Under the pieces are notes generated by a model, which was given only the letters and a program-made list of their open reading frames with translations, had not been told where the DNA came from and did not search any database. From NCBI RefSeq assembly GCF_016802725.1, contig NC_052667.1:6724501-6788500 (forward strand): 64,000 bases of DNA, written 5' to 3'. Position numbers and translations under genes: made by a program. This DNA comes from Solenopsis invicta. Lineage: Eukaryota > Arthropoda > Insecta > Hymenoptera > Formicidae. Positions 37,323-47,264 of the stretch are shown in pieces (within the stretch, counting starts at the first letter, position 1; each line of letters starts with the position of its first letter).

Positions 37323-40300
37323 CTGTTAAACATTTAAATGACCACTCAAATACTCGCATTTTAAATGTCGCTCCACTGATCAGAAATAACCTTCAACTAC
37401 TTGTGAAATTTAGGAGTAAAACAAATTATACAACGAATGCAAATAAATATACGTAGACTAATAAATAGATCTTTCTCATTTTCACATCCTTTTGAAAACA
37501 AAAAGGATCATCATCAGTTATATAATTCTACCGTTGTGCTCTACCTCTTGCAGAAAAGATATAAAGTTTGAACATTAGTTATTTATATTCTCGCAACATT
37601 GTCTTATCGGATACCACAGTATCTTCTTTTATTTATCTATACGAATTATCTACTCGAAGCAGTGAACGAGAGTAAAGGCTATCATCAATAGAAATCATGC
37701 GTCACATATATGTTCTATAAATATAGTCATAAGTCAGTAATGGACACTATCTAGTAAATGCGGAATAAGCAACCGATAAGCGGCCAATTAATCATTGGAA
37801 TTAATTTCTTCATGAATTTCTACTGAATTGGCGATTTTTATCTATTTTAGCAACGCACTTAAACATAACACTTATCATGCTGCGTGAGTAGAAAAGAAAG
37901 AGGAAGCGCTCTTAAAGACATATATCTGTCAATAGTTGAAGTGATACGATAACAAGCTATTGAAGCAATAAGATACAAGTTCAATCGTACGGTATCGGCG
38001 GTATGTATCAACAATTATAAGAATGTAATCGTATACTCCTTCAGCGGAGAGCTAGGAAAGCGTATCATTTAATTAAAGCTTGTCTTACAGCGTCACCTCG
38101 AAGTGAACATTACTGTTGCTTCTCTGATGCTAATGAAAAAATTAATCATGTTTCCGCTTAATCCACAAAAGTCGTTCGTACATATCTCCTTTAATGGCGC
38201 GTGTCATATGCATGTATATCCACAATCGATTTTCAATGCGCCAATGAAGAGAAAATATTTCACACGTTGACAATATTTTTTTTTTTACGATAAGACAGGA
38301 GATACGTTTGAATGGTAATCTAATCGATACTTAAATATTTAAGAAAGATTTTGCCTGTTGCAAGAGATAATTTGCAAGCTGCAGGAAACATTTTTCTCTT
38401 CCTTCTAATTGTTATGATGCATTCTTGGAAAGAATGGCTTCGTTAAAGCATTTAAAAATTTAGCTGGATACAGTCACTGACAATAATTTTAATAAGCCAT
38501 CAAAATAATTATACTCAAGCTGGTTGCTAGAATGTCGAAAATTAGCAGCGTTGTTCATTGTGCTTAAACGTCTTTTATAATTATTTTCATCCATCCACCT
38601 CTAATTATTAAATGTTTCAGCAAAATCGTTCTTTCCATGTGGAAGCAAGAGTAATCATTCTTTTTTATCTTTTATAAAACAAGACTGCTAGGCCTAGCTG
38701 TTTATAACCGCGAGGAAGAAATAAATCCCGAAAGCTAATTTCACGTCCATCCCGCGGTCACAGGTTTCGAGAGGTCAAGCCCGATAAAATATCAATCCAC
38801 CCGAGCGGAACAAAGTCAATTTAGACCAGTGGACTCGCATATCGATTTCTTTTTATTCTGCCACTGATTGCGTCATATCGTATTCGCGATATATCATCCC
38901 TGAACTTTATACGACGCACTTATGCCGCCTCTCACTCCCTACGTCGTTGTACAGCTAGGTCAATAGTTACTTCACGCTGCAATACGGTTATTAATCAAGT
39001 TTCTTTTGATTTTGCTGACCATCGATCGTGTATATGCACCGGTCAGACGGTGTCGCGCCGTATAATGCCGCGTGCATTTGATATTGCATACCAGGAGCAA
39101 ATACGAGTTATGTCACGGTCAATTTCTGCAATTCAACTTAAAATGGCAAGTAGATCTGACGCAAGCTTTGATTGATATTACACAGTTTACAAAAGTATAC
39201 ATACCGAAAGCAACAAACTTTACAGTTCTCTTTCTTTTGCCAATAAATTAAACCTAGGTAAAGGACGTTTGAATAAAATGATTTTTTTTTATGAAAAGGA
39301 TTAAAAAAAATTATATTACAATCTGTTTCTCGTTGTCACAATGTATGGCGGACGTTTCATCACATAAATCTTCTGTTCCGATATTCCTGGTATTGCGACA
39401 CGGTCGTCTGAACACTAATTGCAGCGTTCCAAGCAACCTTGTACTTTTGTAACGTCGTTGTTGTTATTGTTAATATGTGTACAAATATAATGCTACTGCA
39501 AAACGTTACGACGTTCAACGTTCACACGCTACAATGTGCCTTCGAGTAAACGTCAGACGCAAAAGGAATAAAAAATTATTATTACATGATTCAAAAGCAA
39601 TTAATAATACTTATACCTGATAATAATAATGTGCCTGTTTTCATCGTGAGAGCATTAAAAAATTAAATGTGTAATGTACGATAACATTCAACGTAAGACG
39701 ATAGAAATTGAATCTACATTAAGAGTCGTATAAGAAGGAATAGCACCTTCATAATTACATAATTCATGAGTCTATAAGTAGAAGGAAAATAGAGAAATGG
39801 GACAAAGATATCGACGTACGACGCCAGTCTTTGAACTGCTTTTTGAAAATTTTATGGAACGCTCATACGATCGATATGTAGAAACGACTAGAGATTCCTT
39901 TAAGGATGTACAGGACATTTCTCAAAACATTAAGAAAATTATGGAAAAATTATAAATTGTTTTATATTGCATTTTTTTTTTCTTAATGTGGTAAAAAGTA
40001 ATTTAATTTTTAATAACAAATGTAATAAATAAACTATAAAAAATATAATTATTCACACAACTTTCATATGAATACAGTTTATTTAAAATGTTAATATTAG
40101 ACAAATTTTATTTACTTTGCAAGGACTGTACGACCAATACAACTTTAATCAAAGATACAGATTTTAGGAAATAGTAACTACTTGAAAATCTCATGATACA
40201 ACATTATAGTATGACAAGATCGAAGTTGAGTTGTAAACAGATGTAACCTTATTTTTTTTATCAACTGAATCTTCATTTATCGTATCTCATGTCTCATACA

Positions 40301-40427
40301 TTTTAAGTTGGAAATGTTGAAAAGAAATCTCATTAAATTGACACCACATATATACAATTATATCATAGAATTTATGATTTTACGATAAAGAACATTTAAT
40401 GGCGCTGATAGGCTTCCTATACGACAA
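37323..40427 (-). other. Acsl: Upstream (5' UTR) intron of Acsl
   Basis: The splice acceptor directly before the Acsl start codon shows that an upstream non-coding exon exists, so this stretch is probably intron. It holds a MITE at 38423-38642 and a GC-richer tract at about 38690-39120 that could be regulatory. No coding exon seen. Confidence 0.5.
38423..38642. mobile_element. ACGGAAAGAA-ended MITE, copy 1
   Basis: Ends TGGAAAGAATGGCTTCGTTA and TTCAGCAAAATCGTTCTTTC are inverted. Internal phrases AAGCCATCAAAATAATTAT and AGAATGTCGAAAATT recur in the copy at 44203-44470. Confidence 0.65.
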
Positions 40428-40890
40428 TCAAAGGATTAAGATCAAAGTATTATAAGAGAAGACACCCAGACAATACGCAATCGAGATTCCAATATCGTTA
40501 CGGACTTTGGACGTCGGCGGTTTCATGTTGCACGCGGCGAACGAATGGAGCCAACCGGTCTCTCGGGTCTTATCTGTGGTCGAGTACGTGTCCAAAAGGT
40601 CTCCGTGCGTATAGCGGAAGTCAAAGGGGGACGAAGAGGGGCATCTGCTATGCCGTAACAGGCGTCTCACGGTCAAATGCCGGAGTACATCATCCGTCGT
40701 CGGTGCTCTCGTGGTTTATCTTTCTCCGCCGATTTGTCGCACAAACCCCTCCTCTCCCGAATAAAAACTTTTTTTCCCTCGCGAGAGACGAACAAGGTCC
40801 AGCGAAACGAGCAGGAGTCGCGACATGAGTTCGGATTACGCTGTAATTTGTTATTCCCTTTGCAATGCGTCTAATACTCGACGACATATC
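40428..40890 (-). promoter_or_regulatory. GC-rich island, candidate Acsl first exon or promoter
   Basis: CpG-rich block 3.1 kb upstream of the Acsl start. On the minus strand TTTGACC|GTGAGACG at about 40671 is a possible donor. An 82-codon open frame on that strand is not protein-like. Assigning it to Acsl is inference from position and strand. Confidence 0.3.
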
Positions 40891-42105
40891 CTTTAAATTT
40901 TATTTGTCAAGTACATTTCAAGACAAAAATGTTTGATTAAAACAGACTGAAGCAGTGAGCTTTGCAGAAGAAGTATCGTAAAGATAATATGGCAACGTAA
41001 TAACGTAGGGATAAGAGAATTAAGTAAACTTATACAATATTACAGTCGCCCTTTGTTCTGATGAGAAATCGATGTCAGTGTTACGAAATGTTCATTCTCT
41101 TTTCTCATCTACGACGATTACAAGGCAATGAATTTCAGCTTTATTCCAGTCTATCGGAATTCCGACAAAAAAATTTTCCATAATTCATGCAGCCATAATG
41201 ATAAAGTAATGATACGTTACTTTATCTAGCTCAAACACGTGTGAGATCGTGCTAGGTTCATTAAAAATTGATATAAAATGGGAGTGGCGGAGTCCATTAA
41301 AAATAAATATCCTACTATCTTGACTGTTTCCTTGAACGTAAATCGATGCAGGTTAAATCTGTATCTCGTAATGTGACTAATGTGCTCACTTGAAAATTTA
41401 ACGATTAACACGTTTTCACATATCTGACGTATATTAAATACATTACACATTAATGCATTTAATCAGATAAAATGTTAAAGTAGATAAAATTACACAGAAT
41501 ACACAAAATTCACAAAAAAAAGGATAACCATAGATAAGAGCTACGCAGAAAATGATTGGAATGTAACGCAAACATTTCAACGGCATTTCACGTCGCGTTG
41601 AACTGCGAAGTTGCTGTGGAAAAATCCTATTGTAAAAAATTTATACAATACTTTTCCAAAGGGAATTGCAATCGACCTTGTAATAATATCGATTGCACAT
41701 ATTCTTCGCTGCTATCTCTATACAATAATTGATCTAATATTTCTCTAAGAAAAAAATGGAAAAGATACATGCTTACAACTGTACGTTCTATAATACAGCA
41801 ACGTGAAATTCTGAATTTAACTTATATACCATGCTGAATTCATTAATTTAAACGAGAGATTTGAATCACACGAGTCACATATTTTTACATAAAATACTTA
41901 ACATATGATTCACAGTATCGCATGCCGATAACATAGAGAAACAAAATCGTCATGCTAAGATGAATAAGAGATAAATAAATTAAAGCGATAGAAATAGTTA
42001 AATAATAGCAACAGCCGTTTGATCAGCGGCTAATCCCGGAAAAAAATTTTTGCACATGTATCAAATACGCCCATATATAAATATATAACATATAATTACA
42101 TATTA
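40891..42105. other. AT-rich non-coding stretch
   Basis: No exon or structured repeat recognised. Confidence 0.4.
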
Positions 42106-42568
42106 TAGGTTGGCAAAAAATAATGTCGTTTTGCTTCCTACGTAAGTGAAAGTTTTTACTTCGTATGAAAAAAAAATGCCTTTCATTTAAACAACAAGAG
42201 ACTCAAATAACAAAATTCCGAAAAAAATCATCTGAAATTATCATCATCGGTCCAATATCAACTTTTCTTAACTAATGATAGTTAAATAATTTTTCCGGAA
42301 TTTTATTTGCACTGAGGATGACTCCAAAGCGAGTCGGAACGTTCGTTTAATTATACTTGTATTAAATGACTTGTATTAAATAAACTTTATTAATAATTAA
42401 TTTTGCCTCGCGCACGATATCCGCGCTGTACTCACTGGTCTTTGTATTAAATTACATTTGATTCTCTTGTTATTTAAATTTCTAGAGCCGTTGATTCAAG
42501 TACGCATTGTGTTTTGTTTTTCATTTACATAGAGAAAGAATGACGTAAAGAATTTTTTCGCCAACCTA
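42106..42568. mobile_element. Mariner-like non-autonomous element (463 bp)
   Basis: Ends TAGGTTGGCAAAAAATAATG and (inverted) TAGGTTGGCGAAAAAATTCT match the terminal-repeat style of mariner elements. Subterminal stretches also pair (ACAACAAGAGACTCAAATAA against AATAACAAGAGAATCAAATG). No transposase frame is present, and AT-rich TA-containing DNA flanks both ends. Confidence 0.75.
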
Positions 42569-42571
42569 ATA

Positions 42572-42992
42572 TAACTATATAAATACACAATTATATATAT
42601 TTATACGTATATACATAGGGGCATATTTGACGTATAATTATATACAAAAAACTTTTCCCGGGAAGTTGCAATACACGTCATGGAATTTCTACGGCGATAT
42701 AAGAAGATTAAATTAAATGGGGCGAAAAAATCAGAACGAGAAGAATGCAGATATATAGAGGAAAGCATGGCAATAAAATATAAAATGCGATTTAAATTGT
42801 AACATAGAAGGAGATCGCAAAGAAACGTGCTGCAATGCGACGAGGCTTAAATAAATCAAAGAGTCCGAGGAGGGTTCATCGGATGCGTTTCGAGAAGTTC
42901 TACGAGCGAGACCCACAGGCACGTTTAATTTAACGTGGCCGTCATGGGCCGTTTCGCATCCGGGAGCGCCGAGAGTAGAAAATGCGACAGAG

Positions 42993-43052
<60 letters not shown>

Positions 43053-43570
43053 CATGCGGGCGTACATATGCAGCCGTATGACGCGCGATGCATAGCGGTG
43101 CAAGGCTCATACATCTACGAGCTACGCAGCGGCGTATTCCCGTGCGTCTACGCTACGACTCACTGTTTATCGTCCACGATCATGGTGGCGGTTCTTTATC
43201 CGGTCGCTCTTACTTCCAAGATCGACACTTCACCCGGCGGGGTGCCTCTGTGCGCGATGCGGATTAATCGACACTGCAAGAAAAACCATTCCCAAAGTCG
43301 ACAAGAGTTAGTGGTATCTCTGGGGTGCATGCGGTGCATTCGAGTACGCTTCTCGTCGCCGAAATGGCCCTCGACACGACGACGACGACAACGACGGTGC
43401 TGGGAGCCTTTCGATATCGGCTCGTCTTGGCAGATACGTCGAGAGGGCTTTTCGATCGTTTCTCTCCCGACCTTCGTACCACTAACGTGGACTTATCGAC
43501 GCGCTCATTGATGGTTAAGAACAGGCAAATAAGGAATTTTCATTTATTCTTGGATGAGATTTAACATAAG
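42572..43570. other. GC-rich island after a (GA)n tract, unassigned
   Basis: About 43050-43510 is CpG-rich. A 147-codon plus-strand open frame (43068-43511) has no recognisable domain and shares the region with two other open frames, so coding status is doubted. Candidate distal promoter or first exon for Acsl or a neighbour. Confidence 0.3.
42988..43050. repeat. (GAAA)n / (GA)n microsatellite
   Basis: Four or five GAAA units followed by about 20 GA units. Confidence 0.95.
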
Positions 43571-43700
43571 CGCGATCGCACGTGCGAGATATATCTATTG
43601 TCTATCTTATCTTCAAATGTTTTAAATGTTGATAAAGTATAGACAATTGGTGACGAAAAGACACTTTGCTGGACCATAAACTCCAGTAAATCGGAGCAAT

Positions 43701-43850
43701 ACTCGTTTCTTCCAATATAGATTAACTTCATAATCTCGGTTTAAATATTTGCTTGTGTCTAGCTCTAAGAATGTGAAAACGATAAAGAGTAAATCAACTC
43801 GAGATTAAAGTTAATCTACATTGGACCGGTATAGATAAACGTAAAAATGG
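43701..43850. mobile_element. GATTAACTTTGATCTC palindromic MITE, copy 3
   Basis: TAGATTAACTTCATAATCTC on the left pairs with GAGATTAAAGTTAATCTA on the right. The centre has CTAGCTCTAAGAATGTG, as in the copy at 19289. Confidence 0.7.
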
Positions 43851-44270
43851 AAATAAAGTACACGTGGTGGTTCGCAGAAGCATATTCACTGTCAACGCAG
43901 CATCACGTTTTCAATTCTTCGGCCGACAGTAATATTCCGCAGTCGTAAAAATTCTTTAGGGAAAAAAAAACAATTTTGCTAAAGTACTTAAAAATTAAAT
44001 TGAATACAGATCTGAAGATAATCTTTATAATCTCGGTTTAAATCATTTCCTGCGTTCTAGTTCTAAGCATTTGAAAGATAAAGAATAAATTGAATTGAGA
44101 TTAAAATTAATCTATACCGGCAAAGTTGAACGTAAAAATGGAACGTTTTCAATTCTTCCGTAGATAGTAATATTCCGCAATCGTTAAATTTGTTCTTTAC
44201 GGAAGGAACGATCCAAGTATCTACTGTGTTTAAAAATTCAATTGATCACAAATCTGAAAAATAACTTTGT
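43850..44270. repeat. Tandem duplication (~280 bp period) including a MITE copy
   Basis: CGTAAAAATGGAA, TTTTCAATTCTTC, AGTAATATTCCGCA and the AATCTCGGTTTAAAT block occur in the same order twice, with starts near 43850 and 44130. The second palindromic MITE copy at 44017-44142 is part of the duplicated unit. Confidence 0.7.
44017..44142. mobile_element. GATTAACTTTGATCTC palindromic MITE, copy 4
   Basis: Arms ATAATCTCGGTTTAAAT and TTGAGATTAAAATTAATCTA with centre CTAGTTCTAAGCATTTG. More diverged than 43701-43850. Confidence 0.65.
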
Positions 44271-44470
44271 TAAGCCATCAAAATAATTATGCTGGACTCT
44301 CAAACGGCAGAATGTCGGAATTGGCAGAATGTCGAAATTTTTCCAGCATTGTGCTCGTCATGCTTGAACATTCATCACAATTATTTTGATGGTCCAATAA
44401 AATTATTTTCAGATCTGTGTTAAGCTAAATATTTAGATACTTCAACGAAATCATTCTTTCCGTGTAGAAA
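44203..44470. mobile_element. ACGGAAAGAA-ended MITE, copy 2
   Basis: Left end TTTACGGAAGGAACGATCCA, right end AACGAAATCATTCTTTCCGT. Inner phrases AAGCCATCAAAATAATTATG and CACAATTATTTTGATGG are themselves inverted. A partial extra left end lies near 43952. Confidence 0.6.
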
Positions 44471-44911
44471 TGACTCATTTTCTTAAGTGCAGAATCATAT
44501 ACACTGATAAAACAAGAGAACGATTTTGTTGAAAATACAGATATGAAAATAATTGCTGCATCATTGGACATGGTATCTAGCGATATCTGGCTAGCCAATT
44601 CAAGAATATTTCCAAGATATTTCAGGATAAAAATCCTTGTTTCTCCAAGTCAATTAATTAATTTTTATTGCTAACATTGTTTTATATTCAAGTTAAGGAG
44701 TCTACATATATCACGAATGAATTACAAAATGCAAACAAAAGAACAATATTATTTATTGCGTTATAAAAATATTAAACAAACATTCAATATAAATGACAGT
44801 TGCTTTGCCATATTCTATTTTACAATTCAAGACTTTAAATTTAAGTTTTCTATTGATAATTTGCCTTATTGCACTTTTGAAATTAAAATTTATTAATTAA
44901 AACTTATAAAT

Positions 44912-45113
44912 TTACTGCCGTTTCATTAAATTATTAATCTGATTTTCAATGTCCGTACTTGCTTTTAAAAAAGCTCCTTCCAACATTACTTTTTTCTTAT
45001 TCTTTAAATTCTTTCACAAGTTTATTGCGTTTCTTTGATTCTTCAATATCACGCAATTCTTTCGCTTGGTTTTTATTTTCTTGCAATTGCTTCTTTATAC
45101 CGGACATGCGCAT
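44912..45113 (-). pseudogene. Frameshifted coding-like fragment, charged coiled-coil type
   Basis: On the minus strand from ATG at 45113, 38 codons rich in Lys, Glu and Gln run to TAA at 44997 (contains GIKKQLQENKNQAKELRDIE). A second open reading, one base out of phase, overlaps its end and continues LEGAFLKASTDIENQINNLM to TAA at 44914-44912. Together they look like one helical protein segment of about 65-70 residues broken by a single-base frameshift near 45000. No family is recognised. It lies inside the TIR element at 44500-45656, so it may be a captured host gene piece or part of a decayed element gene. Confidence 0.4.
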
Positions 45114-45398
45114 TGGGAACAAAATAGATAATAGATTCAATTTTTTTTTAATAAAAAAAAAACTCTAGGTCAGATCTAAAATTCTAAGGATTTTCCAGGA
45201 TTTTCTAGAATACATTAAATTTCAGGACAATTTCAGTACATTCAAGGATCGCTAAACACCGTGTTAAAATAATTACATTGCACTGAAAAAAGTAAAGTAA
45301 CAAAATTTGGTAATAGTTTTCCAAATCCTTTTCTCAGTGCAACGTAATTATTTTAATAATCCAGCATAATTATTTTCATATCTGCACAAAACAAAATT

Positions 45399-45607
45399 TA
45401 GTATCAAATCAACAATCTTGGTTTCATATATAAACAAGAATATCAAATCTTGGAAGAATTTATAATCTTAAACAGACGTAATTTGCTTACATCAAGAAAA
45501 TTTTTCTCTTCATGTAAGCAAATCGTGTCTGTTTAAGATTATAAATTTTTCGAAGAAGATTTATATTCTTGCTTATATATGAAACAATGATTGTTGATTT
45601 GATATTA
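45399..45607. mobile_element. Large foldback palindrome inside the TIR element
   Basis: Arms of about 90 bp: ATCAAATCAACAATCTTGGT, CAAGAATATCAAATCTTGG and AATCTTAAACAGACGTAATT on the left are mirrored by AATCGTGTCTGTTTAAGATT and ATTGTTGATTTGATAT on the right, around a short centre near 45505. It interrupts the right terminal repeat of the 44500-45656 element, so it is the younger insertion. Confidence 0.8.
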
Positions 45608-45656
45608 ATTTTTTTTTCTGTATGTATATTTTCAACAAAATTATTCTTTCAGTGTA

Positions 45657-45856
45657 CATATAACAGTGCGCAATAATAAATCGGAAGTTTTTTATAGTCA
45701 AATAGATGCATTACGCGCGTACAAGTCCAACTGCTGCATATGCAACAACTAAATTGCACGCAACAATATAAAAAAAAATTGAAGGAAAAGCACTAGTGAA
45801 ATATTAATGAATAATGCAAACGGAAAGGCTGAACTGGGCGTAAGTTAAGAGTACGC
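45657..45856. other. Short non-coding spacer
   Basis: Nothing recognised between the two mobile-element composites. Confidence 0.4.
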
Positions 45857-46241
45857 CCACGGTAATTGATTCTGTCCCTCGGTAAATTTTCCAAACTGAG
45901 AAGTCGCCATCTTTCTACATACAGTTCATGATTAACGTAACGACCAATAAGTTCTATTTCGTTACGTTAATCACAAACTGCGGGTATGTACACAGTAAAA
46001 AATAAAATGTAATTTTAACATTTTTACGTGTCCCAGAAAGTCCACTCTAAATTTTAAGTTAAAATAACTCAAAAGTTAAGTTAAAATAACTTAAAATAAG
46101 AGTTATTTTAACTTAACTTTTGAGTTATTTTAACTTAAAATTTAGAGTGGACTTTCTGGGACATTTTATTTTTTACTGTGTAGAAAGACGGCGACTTCTC
46201 AGTTTGGAAAATTTTCCGAGGGACAGAATCAATTACCGTGG
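45857..46241. mobile_element. Palindromic element interrupted by a TA-inserted MITE
   Basis: Outer arms CCACGGTAATTGATTCTGTC..CTGAGAAGTCGCCATCTTTC on the left and GAAAGACGGCGACTTCTCAG..GACAGAATCAATTACCGTGG on the right pair over about 60 bp. Inner arms around GATTAACGTAACG / CGTTACGTTAATC extend the fold. Removing the inner MITE and one TA restores a continuous right arm matching the left arm. Confidence 0.85.
45991..46180. mobile_element. Nested 190 bp MITE with CACAGTAAAAAAT ends and TA duplication
   Basis: Begins CACAGTAAAAAATAAAATGT and ends ACATTTTATTTTTTACTGTG. Long internal arms (TCCCAGAAAGTCCACTCTAA and its mirror, then AACTCAAAAGTTAAGTTAAA and mirror) make it almost a complete palindrome. 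TA lies directly at both edges (45989-45990, 46181-46182), as expected for Tc1/mariner-type insertion. Confidence 0.9.
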
Positions 46242-46379
46242 ATGCACAAGTTGCACGTAATAAACTTGATTTGTAAGAAACGCGCGGTCAATCTTCGCGC
46301 CATAAAAAGTGATCTAGCCATCACTCAATAGGTTTTAATCTGATTTACATCCGTCACGCGGTTTTGCCTGTTTAGTGAG

Positions 46380-46770
46380 CGATGAGTAAGCCCCGACGGG
46401 GCGGCTTCACTTACATCTCGTAACCGGGAAAATGCACTCGCGCAATGTAAATACTCGAGGCAATCAGAGCTGGAATCGGTACATCCCTACGCCGAATATC
46501 CCTTCGAATATGCGAGACGTCGCGTACGCGAAGAACTCCCCGATATCGTTCGCGATTTGCTCGCCGCGGTCTTCGCGGTCCGTTAACCGCGCGACGATCG
46601 ACTCGGTCAAGTGCACTTTGCCCCCTGGCACAGGCGTGCACGTGACAATTCGCGGCGGATTGCTTGCATTTCCAGTCGAAACGCGAGCGCGAAGTATAGC
46701 GCGATAACGACAGCGACGACCCGAGAGTCAACCCCTGCGGCGCAGAGTTCGGCTCTATTCTGATTGTATA
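46380..46770 (-). other. GC-rich island with a minus-strand donor and ambiguous coding potential
   Basis: CpG-rich block. A near-perfect donor GAGAT|GTAAGTG occurs on the minus strand at 46415. Three overlapping open readings compete: a 188-codon minus frame that spans far into AT-rich DNA, a 91-codon plus frame, and a minus frame ending at TGA 46464 that contains RGEQIANDIGEFFAYATSRI and reads most protein-like but has no upstream ATG. It could be an exon of an unknown gene or an upstream untranslated exon of Acsl. Confidence 0.35.
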
Positions 46771-47204
46771 CGCAAGATGTACAAAATTCAAAACACGCGA
46801 TTCTAGCCGGACCAATCGCGTTTCAGCTCGCGCTCGATTTGTATCAAATAAATTATACATTAACACGTAAATTTTTATCTTCATCGCGAAAGTGCAAAGA
46901 GCATTTCGATTGCGAACAAAATTTATCGGATTTATGTAAGAGAATTTAAAATGTTCTGCGCCGTATGAAACGGACAAATAAGATGGATGGCAACTAATAG
47001 CTAAACAACCAAGATAAATAGTACGAAACTAGGAAAATAATGAGATGTTTGTTTAATTAGTATCGCGCGATGTTTTATATCTCCTCGCCACTTTTTTAAC
47101 CATGTCCCTATGGGTGTACAAGTAATGTAAATTATTCAATATCGATAGTAGCTATCGAGTAGCATGCAGCTATAAATACAAAAGATATAAACGTGCGAGA
47201 TATA
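46771..47204. other. Non-coding spacer
   Basis: No exon or element recognised. Confidence 0.35.
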
Positions 47205-47264
47205 AATGTACATGTTACTTTTTTCCATCTGTAAAAATAACGTTACATTTTTATTCGTCAGACG

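Larger units (their letters stand above)
44500..45656. mobile_element. 1.16 kb TIR element with a coding-like remnant and an inserted palindrome
   Basis: The left end reads TACACTG, then GAACGATTTTGTTGAAAATA, CAGATATGAAAATAATT. The right end mirrors it: AATTATTTTCATATCTG at about 45369-45385, then, after an inserted palindrome (45399-45607), ATTTTCAACAAAATTATTCT and CAGTGTA. The element is flanked by TA on each side (TA|CACTG, CAGTG|TA), consistent with a TA target duplication. It carries the broken coding-like segment at 44912-45113. No transposase was recognised. Confidence 0.65.

Noticed and set aside
37319..37333. Upstream in-frame ATG for Acsl (MFNRE before MEGFW)
   Set aside because: It overlaps the TTTAACAG acceptor and would be removed with the intron. 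The ATG at 37318 fits better.
36259..37456. Plus-strand open frames of 145 and 184 codons across Acsl exons
   Set aside because: Antisense shadows of the Acsl coding exons.
42925..43110. 61-codon minus open frame with Ser-Leu repeats
   Set aside because: Translation of the (GA)n tract.
43068..43511. 147-codon plus-strand open frame
   Set aside because: It lies in a CpG island with other open frames overlapping it, has no recognisable domain and no exon structure. More likely regulatory or untranslated sequence.
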